A DNA stretch of 64,000 nt from Scatomonas sp963930955 (GCA_963930955.1 OZ006967.1:1488001-1552000), one strand, 5' to 3'. Shown: positions 33,958 through 44,177, counted from the first letter of the stretch. A program made the numbers and translations. The notes: a model not told the origin generated them from the letters alone.

Positions 33958-36900
33958 ATGAGCACAGTCAGACGGGTATACGTAGAGAAGAAGCCGGAGT
34001 TTGCCGTTGCGGCAAAGGATCTCCGCCATGAGATCCGGCATTATCTGGGAGTATCCGGGGTTACCGGCGTCCGGGTGCTGATCCGGTACGATGTGGAAAA
34101 TGTAAGCGAGGCGGTTTTTGAGAAAGCCTGCCATGTAGTATTTGCTGAACCGCCTGTAGATCTTTTATACAGAGAAAATTTCCCTGCTGCGGAGGGCTCA
34201 AAGATATTTTCTGTGGAGTACCTTCCCGGCCAGTTTGACCAGCGGGCGGACTCTGCGGTGCAGTGCATTCAGTTCCTGAAGGAGGATGAGCAGCCTATTA
34301 TCCGCTCCGCCACCACCTATGTTATTGAAGGAGAGGTGACAGAGGGCGAACTGGCAGCTATTAAAAAGCACTGTATTAACCCGGTGGACTCCCGGGAGAC
34401 CGGGCTGGAAAAGCCGGAGACGCTGGTGATGGATTTTCCGGAGCCGGAAGATGTGAAATCCTTTGCGGGCTTCACAGAGATGGAGGAGGCAGAGCTGAAA
34501 AAACTCTATGATTCGCTGAATCTTGCTATGACATTCCGGGATTTCCAGCACATCCAGAATTATTTCCGGGGCGAGGAAAAGAGAGATCCTTCTGTAACGG
34601 AGATCCGGGTGCTGGACACCTACTGGTCCGATCACTGCCGCCATACAACCTTTTCCACGGAGCTGAAGCATGTGGAGTTCGGCCAGGGGGATTACCGGGA
34701 GCCTATTGAAAATACCTATAAAGAATACCTCCGGGACCGCCAGGTTCTGTATAAAGACAGGGACGACAAATTTGTATGTCTCATGGATCTGGCCCTGCTG
34801 GCCATGAAGAAGCTGAAGGCGGAAGGAAAACTCCAGGATCAGGAGGAGTCCGATGAGATCAACGCCTGCAGCATCGTAGTGCCGGTGGATGTGGATGGAA
34901 AGGAAGAGGAGTGGCTCATCAACTTTAAGAATGAGACCCACAACCATCCCACAGAAATCGAGCCCTTCGGCGGGGCCGCCACCTGTCTGGGGGGCGCTAT
35001 CCGGGATCCTCTATCAGGCCGTACCTATGTCTACCAGGCCATGCGTGTTACGGGAGCTGCAGATCCCACAGCGCCGGTGAAGGATACCCTGGAGGGCAAG
35101 CTGCCCCAGAAGACCTTGACCCGGGGAGCGGCAAAGGGCTACAGCTCCTACGGCAACCAGGTGGGGCTGGCCACGGGATACGTAAAGGAAGTGTACCATC
35201 CCAATTACGTAGCCAAGCGGATGGAGATCGGAGCGGTTATGGGAGCCGCCCCCAGAGAGGCTGTGATCCGGGAAAATTCCGATCCGGGGGATCTGATCAT
35301 CCTGCTGGGCGGACGCACCGGCCGGGACGGTATCGGCGGAGCCACCGGCTCTTCCAAAGTGCACACCACCGCCTCCCTGGAGTCCTGCGGAGCAGAGGTG
35401 CAGAAGGGAAACGCGCCTACGGAGAGAAAGATCCAGCGCATGTTCCGGCGCCCGGAGGTAAGCCGTCTGATCAAGAAGTGCAATGATTTCGGCGCCGGCG
35501 GCGTTTCTGTAGCCATCGGCGAGCTGGCGGACGGCCTGCGCATCGATCTGGATAAAGTGCCAAAGAAATATGCCGGTCTGGACGGCACCGAGCTGGCCAT
35601 CTCCGAATCCCAGGAGAGAATGGCCGTGGTGGTGGATCCCAGGGACGCCGAGGAATTTTTGAAATATGCCCAGGAAGAGAATCTGGAGGCGGTAAAAGTG
35701 GCTGTGGTCACGGAAGAGCCCCGTCTGATTCTTACCTGGAGAGGAAAAGAAATCGTCAACCTGTCCCGGGCCTTCCTGAACACCAACGGCGCCCATCAGG
35801 AAACGGATGTTTTTGTGGATATTCCGGGCAGAGAGGGCAATGCTCTGGAGCGCAGCGGAGATATCGCCGATGTAAAGCAGAAATGGCTAGATACCCTGGC
35901 AGATTTGAATGCCTGCTCTCAGAAGGGTCTGGTGGAAATGTTTGACTCCTCCATCGGAGCCGGCAGCGTGCTGATGCCCTATGGAGGAAAATACCAGCTG
36001 ACGGAAACCCAGTCCATGGTGGCAAAGGTGCCGGTGCGCAAGGGAAAGACCAACACGGTTACAATGATGAGCTACGGCTTTGATCCCTATGTGTCCAGCT
36101 GGAGCCCCTATCACGGAGCTGTTTACGCAGTGACCGAGTCCATTGCCAGGATCGTGGCCTCCGGCGGAGACTTCCGGAAGATCCGTTTTACCTTCCAGGA
36201 ATATTTCCGCAGGATGAGCCAGGATCCCAGCCGCTGGAGCCAGCCCTTTGCCGCCCTGCTGGGAGCATACGCGGCCCAGCTGGGTTATGGTCTGCCCTCC
36301 ATCGGAGGCAAGGACAGTATGTCCGGCACCTTTAATGATATTGATGTTCCGCCTACCCTGGTATCCTTTGCCGTGGATGTGGCCAAGGTGCAGGATGTAG
36401 TGACGCCGGAACTGAAAAAAGCAGGAAACAAGCTGGTGTGGATCCATATTCCCACAGACAGCTATGAACTGCCGGTTTATGCGGAGGTCATGGATCTTTA
36501 TGACCGTCTCCACCAGGATATGCAGGCGGGACGGATCCGGGCCGCCTACGCCCTGGACCGCATGGGCATTGCTGCTGCTGTCAGCAAGATGGCCTTCGGA
36601 AACGGTCTGGGTGTCCGCCTGGAGCATGATGTGGATGCCAGAGATCTGTTCAGCCCCTTCCTGGGAGATCTGATCTGCGAAGTGTCCGGGGAAGATGTGG
36701 GAAGGCTTCAGTGCAGCTACCGGGTGATCGGCGAAGTGACGGACCGGCCGGAATTTTCCTGGGGCAGCGTGGTAATCCCGGAGAACGAAGCTCTGGATGC
36801 CTGGATGGGAACTCTGGAAGGCGTGTTCAAGACCCGCTCCCGGGCAAAGGGAGACGGCCCCACCGCCATAGGACTTATCGGAACTCCCGCTGACAAAGAG

Positions 36901-37761
36901 GCGGTGCTGGAGAATGGCGTATATAAGACTTCCAGCATCCATATCTGCGCCCACAAGATCGGCGTGCCTACAGTATTCATTCCGGTATTCCCGGGAACCA
37001 ACTGTGAGTATGACAGCGCAAGAGCCTTTGAGAGAGCCGGGGCAAAGGTGGAGACCCGGGTATTCCGCAATCTGAATGCAGAGGGCATCCGTGAATCCGT
37101 ACGGGCCTTTGAAAAGGCTATCGGCCAGGCACAAATCATCATGTTCCCCGGCGGCTTTTCTGCAGGAGACGAGCCCGATGGCTCCGCAAAATTTTTTGCC
37201 ACCGCCTTCCAGAACGAGCGGATCAAAGAGGCGGTAATGAAGCTCCTGAATGAAAGAGACGGACTGGCCCTTGGCATCTGCAACGGATTTCAGGCACTGA
37301 TCAAGCTGGGGCTGGTGCCCTACGGAGAGATTACGGGACAGAAGCCGGATTCTCCCACCCTGACCTTTAACACGGTGGGCCGCCATGTATCCAAGATGGT
37401 CTACACCAAGGTGGTATCCAATAAATCTCCCTGGCTGGCCGGGGCAGAGCCGGGAGGTGTGTATACCAGTCCTGCCTCCCACGGAGAAGGACGGTTTGTG
37501 GCCAGCGATGAATGGATCGCCCGGCTGATGGCCGGCGGGCAGATCGCTACCCAGTACTGCAATGCCGACGGAGAGGTAGACGGAGACGAGTACTGGAATG
37601 TTAACGGCTCCTACTGCAATATCGAGGGAATTACCAGTCCCGATGGCCGGGTCTTTGGAAAGATGGCTCATGCGGAACGCCGGGATGAGGGAGTTGCGAT
37701 TAATATTTACGGAGAACAGGATCTGAAGATCTTTGAATCCGGCGTCCGTTATTTCAAATAA
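33958..37761 (+). CDS. purL: Phosphoribosylformylglycinamidine synthase (PurL-PurQ fused type)
   Basis: A 1267-residue single-chain FGAM synthase for step four of purine biosynthesis. The N-terminal and synthetase parts include SDHCRHTTF, ETHNHPTEIEPFGGAAT, GGRTGRDGIGGATGSS and GGKDSMSGTFND. The C-terminal glutamine amidotransferase starts near residue 1015 (VFPGTNCEYDSARAF) and has the nucleophile C1108 in LGICNGFQ and the FPGGFS loop. No separate purS/purQ is needed. AAAGGAAG precedes the ATG. purC lies far away at 53619-54482. Confidence 0.95.
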   Translation: MSTVRRVYVEKKPEFAVAAKDLRHEIRHYLGVSGVTGVRVLIRYDVENVSEAVFEKACHVVFAEPPVDLLYRENFPAAEGSKIFSVEYLPGQFDQRADSAVQCIQFLKEDEQPIIRSATTYVIEGEVTEGELAAIKKHCINPVDSRETGLEKPETLVMDFPEPEDVKSFAGFTEMEEAELKKLYDSLNLAMTFRDFQHIQNYFRGEEKRDPSVTEIRVLDTYWSDHCRHTTFSTELKHVEFGQGDYREPIENTYKEYLRDRQVLYKDRDDKFVCLMDLALLAMKKLKAEGKLQDQEESDEINACSIVVPVDVDGKEEEWLINFKNETHNHPTEIEPFGGAATCLGGAIRDPLSGRTYVYQAMRVTGAADPTAPVKDTLEGKLPQKTLTRGAAKGYSSYGNQVGLATGYVKEVYHPNYVAKRMEIGAVMGAAPREAVIRENSDPGDLIILLGGRTGRDGIGGATGSSKVHTTASLESCGAEVQKGNAPTERKIQRMFRRPEVSRLIKKCNDFGAGGVSVAIGELADGLRIDLDKVPKKYAGLDGTELAISESQERMAVVVDPRDAEEFLKYAQEENLEAVKVAVVTEEPRLILTWRGKEIVNLSRAFLNTNGAHQETDVFVDIPGREGNALERSGDIADVKQKWLDTLADLNACSQKGLVEMFDSSIGAGSVLMPYGGKYQLTETQSMVAKVPVRKGKTNTVTMMSYGFDPYVSSWSPYHGAVYAVTESIARIVASGGDFRKIRFTFQEYFRRMSQDPSRWSQPFAALLGAYAAQLGYGLPSIGGKDSMSGTFNDIDVPPTLVSFAVDVAKVQDVVTPELKKAGNKLVWIHIPTDSYELPVYAEVMDLYDRLHQDMQAGRIRAAYALDRMGIAAAVSKMAFGNGLGVRLEHDVDARDLFSPFLGDLICEVSGEDVGRLQCSYRVIGEVTDRPEFSWGSVVIPENEALDAWMGTLEGVFKTRSRAKGDGPTAIGLIGTPADKEAVLENGVYKTSSIHICAHKIGVPTVFIPVFPGTNCEYDSARAFERAGAKVETRVFRNLNAEGIRESVRAFEKAIGQAQIIMFPGGFSAGDEPDGSAKFFATAFQNERIKEAVMKLLNERDGLALGICNGFQALIKLGLVPYGEITGQKPDSPTLTFNTVGRHVSKMVYTKVVSNKSPWLAGAEPGGVYTSPASHGEGRFVASDEWIARLMAGGQIATQYCNADGEVDGDEYWNVNGSYCNIEGITSPDGRVFGKMAHAERRDEGVAINIYGEQDLKIFESGVRYFK

Positions 37762-37797
37762 GTTGACATGATACAGGGTAATATACTATAATCCAGA

Positions 37798-37830
37798 TAG
37801 CAGGCTGCCACCGAGCAGCCTGTTATTCTA
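37798..37830 (+). terminator. Terminator of purL
   Basis: AGCAGGCTGC pairs with GCAGCCTG around a short CCACC loop, followed by a T-containing tail. Confidence 0.6.
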
Positions 37831-37875
37831 CTAAATTTCCTGAAAAAAGGAATTGAGAAAGAGGAGGAATTTATT

Positions 37876-39222
37876 TTGGACAGTGACCCTTTATTGTTGC
37901 CCATTTTGCTGCAGGTGGTTCTGATTGCCTTGAACGCCATATTCGCCTGCGCGGAAATCGCGGTGATCTCCGTCAATGACGCAAAGCTGGAAAAGATCGC
38001 GGAGACAGATAAGCGGGGGCGGACCTTGCAGAAACTTACCCGGGTGCCTACAAAATTTCTTTCCACCATCCAGGTAGCCATTACCTTGTCCGGTTTTCTG
38101 GGCAGTGCTTTTGCGGCGGATAACTTTGCGCCTTACCTGGTAAACGGACTGAAAAATGTGGGGATTACCATGCATCAGTCTGTGGCGGTGGTGTTGATCA
38201 CGGTCATTTTGTCTTACATCACATTAATTTTCGGCGAGCTGGTGCCGAAACGTCTGGCCATGAAGAATCCGGAAAAGCTGGCTTTGGGTATGGCAAAAAT
38301 GCTGTACGTGGTGTCTGTGATCTTTTCCCCGCTGGTTTGGCTGCTGACAGTCTCCACCAACGGAGTTCTGCGTCTGCTGGGCGTGGACCCCAATGAGGAG
38401 GATGATCAGGTCACGGAGGAGGAGATCCGCCTGATGGTGGATGCAGGCAGTGAAAAAGGGACGATTGATTCGGATGAAAAGGAAATGATCCAGAATGTTT
38501 TCGAGTTCGATGACATTTCCGCGGATGAGATCTGTACCCACCGGCCGGATGTGGCCCTGATCTGGGCCGATGACAGCCTGGAAGAATGGGAAAAGACGAT
38601 TCATGAGAGCCGTCACTCTCTGTTTCCGGTGTGCGGCGAGGACGCGGATGATATATTGGGTATCCTGGATGCTAAAGATTATTTCCGTCTCCGGGGCAGC
38701 AGCAAGGATGAAATCCTGGCCCAGGCGGTAAAACGCCCCTATTTTGTGCCGGAATATATTAAGGCGGACGTGCTCTTTGCCAATATGAAAAAGAACGGAA
38801 ATTATTTCGCGGTGGTGCTGGATGAGTATGGCGGCATGGACGGCATCATCACCCTGCGGGATCTGATCGAACAGCTGGTGGGAACCCTTACCGAAGAGGA
38901 TGAGGAAGACCGGGCGGAAGAGATTCAGCAAATATCCGAAGAACTCTGGCGCGTACAGGGCTCCACGCCTCTGGATGATGTTTCCAAAGCCCTGGGTGTG
39001 GATCTTCCGGAAGAAGATTACGATACTTTCAGCGGTTACATTTTCGGAAAGCTGGCGGTAATCCCTGAGGACGGAAGCCAGTTTGAACTGGAAGTAGACG
39101 GGCTCCATATTAAGGTCCTTCAGGTGAAGGAACACCGGATTGAAGGAACGCTGGTCCGGGTACTTCCCAGGGAAGAGGAAGAAGAGGAGGACCGGGAAAA
39201 GGCCGGCAAAGAGAAAGCCTGA
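37876..39222 (+). CDS. CorC/HlyC-family membrane protein (CNNM-CBS)
   Basis: A 448-residue protein with an N-terminal DUF21 membrane domain (about residues 5-190, three to four helices), a pair of CBS domains (about 205-330) and a C-terminal CorC_HlyC domain (about 345-430). The family acts in magnesium/cobalt efflux or resistance. TTG at 37876 is chosen because GAGGAGG lies 8 bases upstream. A very acidic, then lysine-rich tail ends the protein. Confidence 0.88.
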   Translation: MDSDPLLLPILLQVVLIALNAIFACAEIAVISVNDAKLEKIAETDKRGRTLQKLTRVPTKFLSTIQVAITLSGFLGSAFAADNFAPYLVNGLKNVGITMHQSVAVVLITVILSYITLIFGELVPKRLAMKNPEKLALGMAKMLYVVSVIFSPLVWLLTVSTNGVLRLLGVDPNEEDDQVTEEEIRLMVDAGSEKGTIDSDEKEMIQNVFEFDDISADEICTHRPDVALIWADDSLEEWEKTIHESRHSLFPVCGEDADDILGILDAKDYFRLRGSSKDEILAQAVKRPYFVPEYIKADVLFANMKKNGNYFAVVLDEYGGMDGIITLRDLIEQLVGTLTEEDEEDRAEEIQQISEELWRVQGSTPLDDVSKALGVDLPEEDYDTFSGYIFGKLAVIPEDGSQFELEVDGLHIKVLQVKEHRIEGTLVRVLPREEEEEEDREKAGKEKA

Positions 39223-39232
39223 GAGCGGAGTC

Positions 39233-39261
39233 TTGCATTTCGTAAATATTTCGTATATACT
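39233..39261 (+). promoter_or_regulatory. Promoter of the SEC-C/coaX genes
   Basis: TTGCAT (39233-39238) and TATACT (39256-39261) with 17-base spacing. Confidence 0.65.
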
Positions 39262-39332
39262 ATAGCAGTCAGTCCTGCCGGAAAGGGCAGGACGCTACAG
39301 GAAATTCTATATTAAAGGACGGTAAGAGAATC

Positions 39333-39833
39333 ATGAGCTTGTTACAGGATTGGAGAGACGTAGCCTACGATCAGCAGGCGGATAAAAGAAAACTTCAGAA
39401 GTTCTGGACGGATTACTTTCTGCTGGAAAAAGGAATTTACGAGCAGCTGCTGACCAACCCGGATGAAGTGGTGAAGGGTACCGTAAAGGAGCTGGCTGAG
39501 AAATATAATATCAGCGTCATGAACATGGTGGGATTTCTGGACGGCATCAATGACAGCCTGAAGATCCCCAACCCCATTGAAGAAATGGATGAGAATACAG
39601 AAGTAACTCTGGCGTTTGACAAGGAACTTCTTTACAAGAATATGGTGGATGCCAAAGCGGATTGGCTGTACAACCTTCCCATGTGGGATGAGATCTTTAC
39701 GCCGGAGCAGAAGAAAGCGCTGTATCTGGAACAGAAAAAATCCGGAACCATTGTCAAGGGAAAGAAGATCGGCAGAAACGATCCCTGTCCCTGCGGAAGC
39801 GGCAAGAAATATAAATACTGCTGCGGCAGATAA
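39333..39833 (+). CDS. SEC-C motif protein
   Basis: A 166-residue protein. The C-terminus has the SEC-C zinc motif RNDPCPCGSGKKYKYCC, as at the end of SecA. The remaining part is helical and uncharacterised. The gene lies 52 bases before coaX, with a small hairpin (AGGAGGCC/GGCCTCCT, 39839-39859) between them. Confidence 0.82.
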   Translation: MSLLQDWRDVAYDQQADKRKLQKFWTDYFLLEKGIYEQLLTNPDEVVKGTVKELAEKYNISVMNMVGFLDGINDSLKIPNPIEEMDENTEVTLAFDKELLYKNMVDAKADWLYNLPMWDEIFTPEQKKALYLEQKKSGTIVKGKKIGRNDPCPCGSGKKYKYCCGR

Positions 39834-39885
39834 TCACAGGAGGCCTTTTACAACGGCCTCCTGTCTGACAGTAAAGGAGAATCAG

Positions 39886-40650
39886 ATGATACTGGCCATT
39901 GATGTGGGAAACAGCAATATTGTCGTGGGCTGTATTGAAAAAGACGACATACGTTTTATTGAGCGGATGGCTACAGACCGGAAGAAAACGGAACTGGAAT
40001 ACGCTGTAAGCCTGAAAGCTATTATGGAGATTTATCACATTCAGGCCGGGGATCTGGAGGGAGGCATTATCTCCTCCGTGGTTCCCCAGGTGACGGAGGT
40101 TTTGAAACGGGCGGCGGAGAAACTGATCAAAGCACCGGTGAAGGTGGTTGGCCCGGGACTGAAAACAGGGCTGAATATCCTGATCGACAACCCGGCCCAG
40201 CTGGGGGGAGATCTGCTGGTGGATTCCGTGGCGGCGCTGGGAGAGCACAAGCCCCCGCTGATCATCATAGATATGGGCACTGCCACCACGGTCTGCGTGA
40301 TCAATGAGAAAAAACAGTATCTGGGAGGTATGATCCTGCCGGGGATCCGTACTTCTCTGGATTCTCTGGTATCCAACACCTCCCTGCTGCAGCAGATCGC
40401 GCTGGAACCTCCTGCAAAGGTCATCGGCAGCAATACCATTGACGGCATGAAAAGCGGGATTCTGTATGGAAACGCGGGAGCCCTGGACGGACTGATCGAG
40501 CGGATCGAGGAGGAACTGGGGCAGAGATGTACCATTCTGGCTACCGGCGGACTGGCCAAGTATGTAATTCCTTTCTGTAAAAGAGAGATCATCATTGACG
40601 ACGACCTGCTTTTGAAAGGGCTCAAGATTATTTACGATAAGAATAAATAA
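39886..40650 (+). CDS. coaX: Type III pantothenate kinase
   Basis: A 254-residue kinase of the ASKHA fold that phosphorylates pantothenate, the first step of CoA synthesis. Signatures: AIDVGNSNIVVG at the start, IIDMGTATTVCV and GGMILPGIRTS. The ATG at 39886 has AAAGGAGA 5 bases upstream; the frame is open further upstream inside the SEC-C gene but lacks support. Confidence 0.93.
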   Translation: MILAIDVGNSNIVVGCIEKDDIRFIERMATDRKKTELEYAVSLKAIMEIYHIQAGDLEGGIISSVVPQVTEVLKRAAEKLIKAPVKVVGPGLKTGLNILIDNPAQLGGDLLVDSVAALGEHKPPLIIIDMGTATTVCVINEKKQYLGGMILPGIRTSLDSLVSNTSLLQQIALEPPAKVIGSNTIDGMKSGILYGNAGALDGLIERIEEELGQRCTILATGGLAKYVIPFCKREIIIDDDLLLKGLKIIYDKNK

Positions 40651-40660
40651 CAGAAAAGAG

Positions 40661-40687
40661 GCTGTATTATTGTAATACAGCTTTTTT
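40661..40687 (+). terminator. Terminator of coaX
   Basis: GCTGTATTA-TTG-TAATACAGC followed by six T; a textbook intrinsic terminator. Confidence 0.9.
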
Positions 40688-40747
40688 CTTGCATTTGCCG
40701 GCTAAGTTTGTTACACTCTGAATATAACAGAAGAAGAGGGTGTACAC

Positions 40748-41137
40748 ATGATTTATGAAAGTATCCGTATTGATTTTAACAGCGATGAAGCGATTTATAT
40801 GCAGCTTCGGAATCAGATCATTCTGGGCATAGCCACCTCCCGGATTCAGGAAGGGGACGCGCTGCCTTCGGTCCGCCAGCTGGCGGGGATGATCGGCATC
40901 AACATGCATACGGTAAATAAGGCTTACAGCGTCCTGCGACAGGAAGGAATCCTGAGCATTGACAGGCGCCGGGGGGCTGTAATCCGTATCGACGCGGATA
41001 AGCTTTACGCCCTGGAGGAACTGAAGGAAGACCTGCAGGTTCTTCTGGCCAAAGCATTCTGCAAAAATATTGAGAAGAAAGAAATTTTTCAGCTGGTGGA
41101 AGAAATCTACGATTCCTACCAGGTAAGCGACTTGTAA
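40748..41137 (+). CDS. GntR-family regulator, YtrA type
   Basis: A 129-residue regulator: a winged helix (IYMQLRNQIILGI ... ALPSVRQLAGMIGINMHTVNKAYSVL) and a short C-terminal helical dimerisation tail, as in the YtrA subfamily. These usually control ABC transporters. Here the next gene, 9 bases on, is clpC, so this protein is a candidate autoregulator of the protease ATPase operon. Confidence 0.85.
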   Translation: MIYESIRIDFNSDEAIYMQLRNQIILGIATSRIQEGDALPSVRQLAGMIGINMHTVNKAYSVLRQEGILSIDRRRGAVIRIDADKLYALEELKEDLQVLLAKAFCKNIEKKEIFQLVEEIYDSYQVSDL

Positions 41138-41146
41138 GGAGAGAGC

Positions 41147-43585
41147 ATGGCAGAATTGTATACAAAACAGGCAAAAAATGCTTTGCTGCTGGCAGGTAAG
41201 ACTGCCAGGCAGAGCAATCAGAATTATATCGGCACCGAGCACATCCTTGTGGGCCTTTTGAAAGAAGGGGAGGGAACAGCCGGGATGGTACTGGCTGAGT
41301 TCGGAGTGGAGGAAGAGCGGCTGAGGGCCTTGATCGACCGTTTGATCACCCCCACCGGAACCGAGGCCCTGGAGGAAAAGCCCGGCTACACTCCCCGCGC
41401 GGAGAAAGTGCTGAAAAACAGCAGAGAAGAGGCAGAGCATTTCGGAAGCGCCGCCATCGGCACAGAGCATATACTGATCGGTATGCTCCGGGAATCCGAC
41501 TGTGTAGGTACCCGGCTTCTTTATACTCTGGGAGTGAATATTCAGAGACTGTACGCCGGAGTACTGGCCGCCATGGGAGAAGAGCAGGGCCGGGAAGAAC
41601 TGCCGGGGCAGAGGGGAAGGAATCCGGAAGCCGGAACTCCTACTCTGGACGCTTACAGCCGGGATCTGACGGAGCTGGCCCGGCAGGGCAGGCTGGATCC
41701 GGTAGTAGGACGGGAGCAGGAGATTGAACGGATTATCCAGATACTGAGCCGCCGGACTAAAAACAACCCCTGCCTTATCGGAGAACCGGGCGTGGGAAAA
41801 ACGGCGATTGCCGAGGGGCTGGCCCAGAGAATTGCCTGGGATCTGGTGCCGGATACCATCCGCAATAAGAGGGTGGTGGTTCTGGATCTGTCCGGAATGG
41901 TGGCCGGATCCAAATACCGGGGCGAGTTTGAAGAGCGGATCAAAAAGGTGGTCCGGGAAGTTATGGAAAATCAGAATGTTCTTCTGTTCATCGACGAGAT
42001 CCATACCATTATCGGAGCAGGAGGAGCGGAGGGCGCCCTGGATGCTTCCAACATTCTGAAGCCATCTTTGTCCCGGGGCGAGATTCAGCTGATCGGCGCT
42101 ACCACTATAGAGGAATACCGGAAATATATTGAGAAGGACGCGGCCCTGGAGCGCCGATTCCAGCCGGTAATGGTGGAGGAGCCTACCGAGAGCCAGGCCC
42201 TGGATATCCTGAAAGGCCTGCGCCCCTACTACGAAAAGCATCATCGGGTAGAGATTACAGACCAGGCGCTGGAGGCGGCGGTAAAGATGGGAGTCCGCTA
42301 TATTCATGACCGATTTTTGCCGGATAAGGCCATTGACCTGATTGACGAAGGGGCTTCCCGCGTACAGCTGGGAGGCTACAAAGTGCCGGATCAGATCCTT
42401 CAGACGGAAAAGGAACTGAAAGAGATCCTGCAGGAGAAAGAGGAGGCTATCAAGGCCGGAGACTTTGACAGGGCGCGAAGCTGTAAGGAACAGCAGGAAA
42501 AGCTGCAGAAGGAACTGAAGGGGGCCAGGGATAAATTTGAAAAACGGTGCCGGGGAAAAAGACTGCAGGTAACAGAAGAAACAATTTCACAGATTGTAGC
42601 CGGATGGACAAAGATACCGGTGGAAAAGATCGCTGAAGGAGAGTCCCGGCGTCTGGCCCGTCTGGAACAGACCCTCCATAAACGGGTGGTAGGCCAGGAG
42701 GAGGCAGTTGCCGCCGTGGCAAAAGCCATCCGCAGAGGAAGAGTGGGACTGAAAGATCCCAATCGTCCCATCGGTTCTTTTCTGTTTCTGGGCCCCACCG
42801 GCGTGGGAAAGACGGAACTTTCCAAAGCCCTGGCGGAAGCGGTTTTCGGAGACGAGCAGGCCATGATCCGGGTAGATATGTCAGAATATATGGAGAAGCA
42901 CAGCGTGTCAAAGCTGATCGGTTCTCCGCCCGGGTATGTGGGATACGAAGAAGGCGGGCAGCTGTCGGAGAAGGTCAGAAGAAACCCTTACAGCGTAATT
43001 CTTCTGGATGAGATCGAAAAGGCCCATCCGGATGTTTTTAACATTCTGCTGCAGGTTCTGGATGACGGGCATATTACAGATTCCCAGGGACGGAAAGTGG
43101 ACTTTAAGGAGACCTGTATTATCATGACCTCCAATGCCGGCGCCCAGTCCATTGTAGAACCTAAAAAACTGGGCTTTCTGTCTCAGGAGGACGAAAAAAG
43201 GGATTATGAGCATATGAAAGGCCAGGTCATGGAAGAAGTCCGGCGGATGTTCAAGCCGGAATTCCTGAACCGTATCGATGAAACCATTGTTTTCCATGCG
43301 CTGACCAAAGACAATATGAAAAAGATCATCCGGATCCTGCTGCGGGACCTGGAAAAACGCTGCCAGGAGCAGATGAATATTCATCTGCGGGTCAGCGACA
43401 AAGCCAGAGAGTATCTGATCGATACCAGCTATGACAGTAAATACGGAGCCCGTCCGCTGAAGCGGGCGATCCAGGGTAAAATTGAAGATCCGCTGGCGGA
43501 AAAGATCCTTTTGGGGGAGATCCGCCGGGGTGATACAGTGACCGTAGGACTTGCCAGGCAGAAACTTACTTTTAAAACTCTGTGA
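41147..43585 (+). CDS. clpC: ATP-dependent Clp protease ATP-binding subunit ClpC
   Basis: An 812-residue AAA+ unfoldase partner of ClpP. Two N-terminal repeats (about residues 1-145) are followed by D1 with Walker A GEPGVGKT (212-219), a UVR-like coiled middle domain (AIKAGDFDRARSCKEQQEKL), and D2 with GPTGVGKT (549-556). The usual ctsR-mcsA-mcsB genes of Bacillus are absent here; a GntR-type gene occupies the upstream position. Confidence 0.94.
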   Translation: MAELYTKQAKNALLLAGKTARQSNQNYIGTEHILVGLLKEGEGTAGMVLAEFGVEEERLRALIDRLITPTGTEALEEKPGYTPRAEKVLKNSREEAEHFGSAAIGTEHILIGMLRESDCVGTRLLYTLGVNIQRLYAGVLAAMGEEQGREELPGQRGRNPEAGTPTLDAYSRDLTELARQGRLDPVVGREQEIERIIQILSRRTKNNPCLIGEPGVGKTAIAEGLAQRIAWDLVPDTIRNKRVVVLDLSGMVAGSKYRGEFEERIKKVVREVMENQNVLLFIDEIHTIIGAGGAEGALDASNILKPSLSRGEIQLIGATTIEEYRKYIEKDAALERRFQPVMVEEPTESQALDILKGLRPYYEKHHRVEITDQALEAAVKMGVRYIHDRFLPDKAIDLIDEGASRVQLGGYKVPDQILQTEKELKEILQEKEEAIKAGDFDRARSCKEQQEKLQKELKGARDKFEKRCRGKRLQVTEETISQIVAGWTKIPVEKIAEGESRRLARLEQTLHKRVVGQEEAVAAVAKAIRRGRVGLKDPNRPIGSFLFLGPTGVGKTELSKALAEAVFGDEQAMIRVDMSEYMEKHSVSKLIGSPPGYVGYEEGGQLSEKVRRNPYSVILLDEIEKAHPDVFNILLQVLDDGHITDSQGRKVDFKETCIIMTSNAGAQSIVEPKKLGFLSQEDEKRDYEHMKGQVMEEVRRMFKPEFLNRIDETIVFHALTKDNMKKIIRILLRDLEKRCQEQMNIHLRVSDKAREYLIDTSYDSKYGARPLKRAIQGKIEDPLAEKILLGEIRRGDTVTVGLARQKLTFKTL

Positions 43586-43640
43586 CCGGGGATTTTGTTA
43601 AAATTATCTGTCCCGTATGGTAAATTGGAAAAAAATATTA

Positions 43641-43674
43641 TATAATGAGACCAAGGCCAAACACCCTTGGTCTC
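43641..43674 (+). promoter_or_regulatory. -10 element overlapped by a hairpin before the 139-residue protein gene
   Basis: TATAAT (43641-43646) has only a weak -35 at normal spacing. GAGACCAAGG (43647-43656) pairs perfectly with CCTTGGTCTC (43665-43674), so the palindrome covers the start site and may be an operator; it could also end the clpC transcript. Confidence 0.4.
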
Positions 43675-43723
43675 TATATTCAGTAATCAGAAAAACAAAA
43701 GACTTTTTTGGGAGGATACATTT

Positions 43724-44143
43724 ATGGCAACGGTAAAAGAACTGCTCCGCACAGAAGAAAGCGGCGGCATCAGCTTTGGAAATTACGAGCTGGACAGCAA
43801 GACAAAATTGTCGGATTTTGAGTATCAGGGAGATCTCTATAAGGTCAAAACATATAAAGAAATTACCAAACTGGAGAGAAATGATACCTTCGTCTATGAA
43901 TCTGTGCCGGGAACAGCCGTACACGACATGCGCTTTTTCCAGGATGGCGTGGAATTTTCCGTAGAAGGAGCCGAGGATGCCCAGATCACTCTGGGCATGG
44001 AGGAGGACACGGAATATAAGGTAATCCTGGACGATGTAAACGTGGGACATATGACCACCAATCTTGGAGGAAAGCTCTCCTTCAGTGTGGAACTGGAACA
44101 GGCGGAGCAGGTCAGGGTTCGGATCCTTCGGGTAGAGGGATAA
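43724..44143 (+). CDS. Conserved hypothetical protein, beta-rich
   Basis: A 139-residue acidic protein starting behind GGGAGG. Relatives in Lachnospiraceae are sometimes labelled endosialidase, but no catalytic motif is visible and that name is not supported by this sequence. The C-terminal half (FSVEGAEDAQITLGMEED...) looks like a beta sandwich. No signal peptide or membrane segment. Confidence 0.6.
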   Translation: MATVKELLRTEESGGISFGNYELDSKTKLSDFEYQGDLYKVKTYKEITKLERNDTFVYESVPGTAVHDMRFFQDGVEFSVEGAEDAQITLGMEEDTEYKVILDDVNVGHMTTNLGGKLSFSVELEQAEQVRVRILRVEG

Positions 44144-44177
44144 GTTTTTGCTGTATCTGAAAAAAAAGAAAACAGGA

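Noticed and set aside
43724..44143. Endosialidase function for the 139-residue protein
   Set aside because: Too short and without catalytic motifs; the label used for relatives is probably a propagated misannotation.
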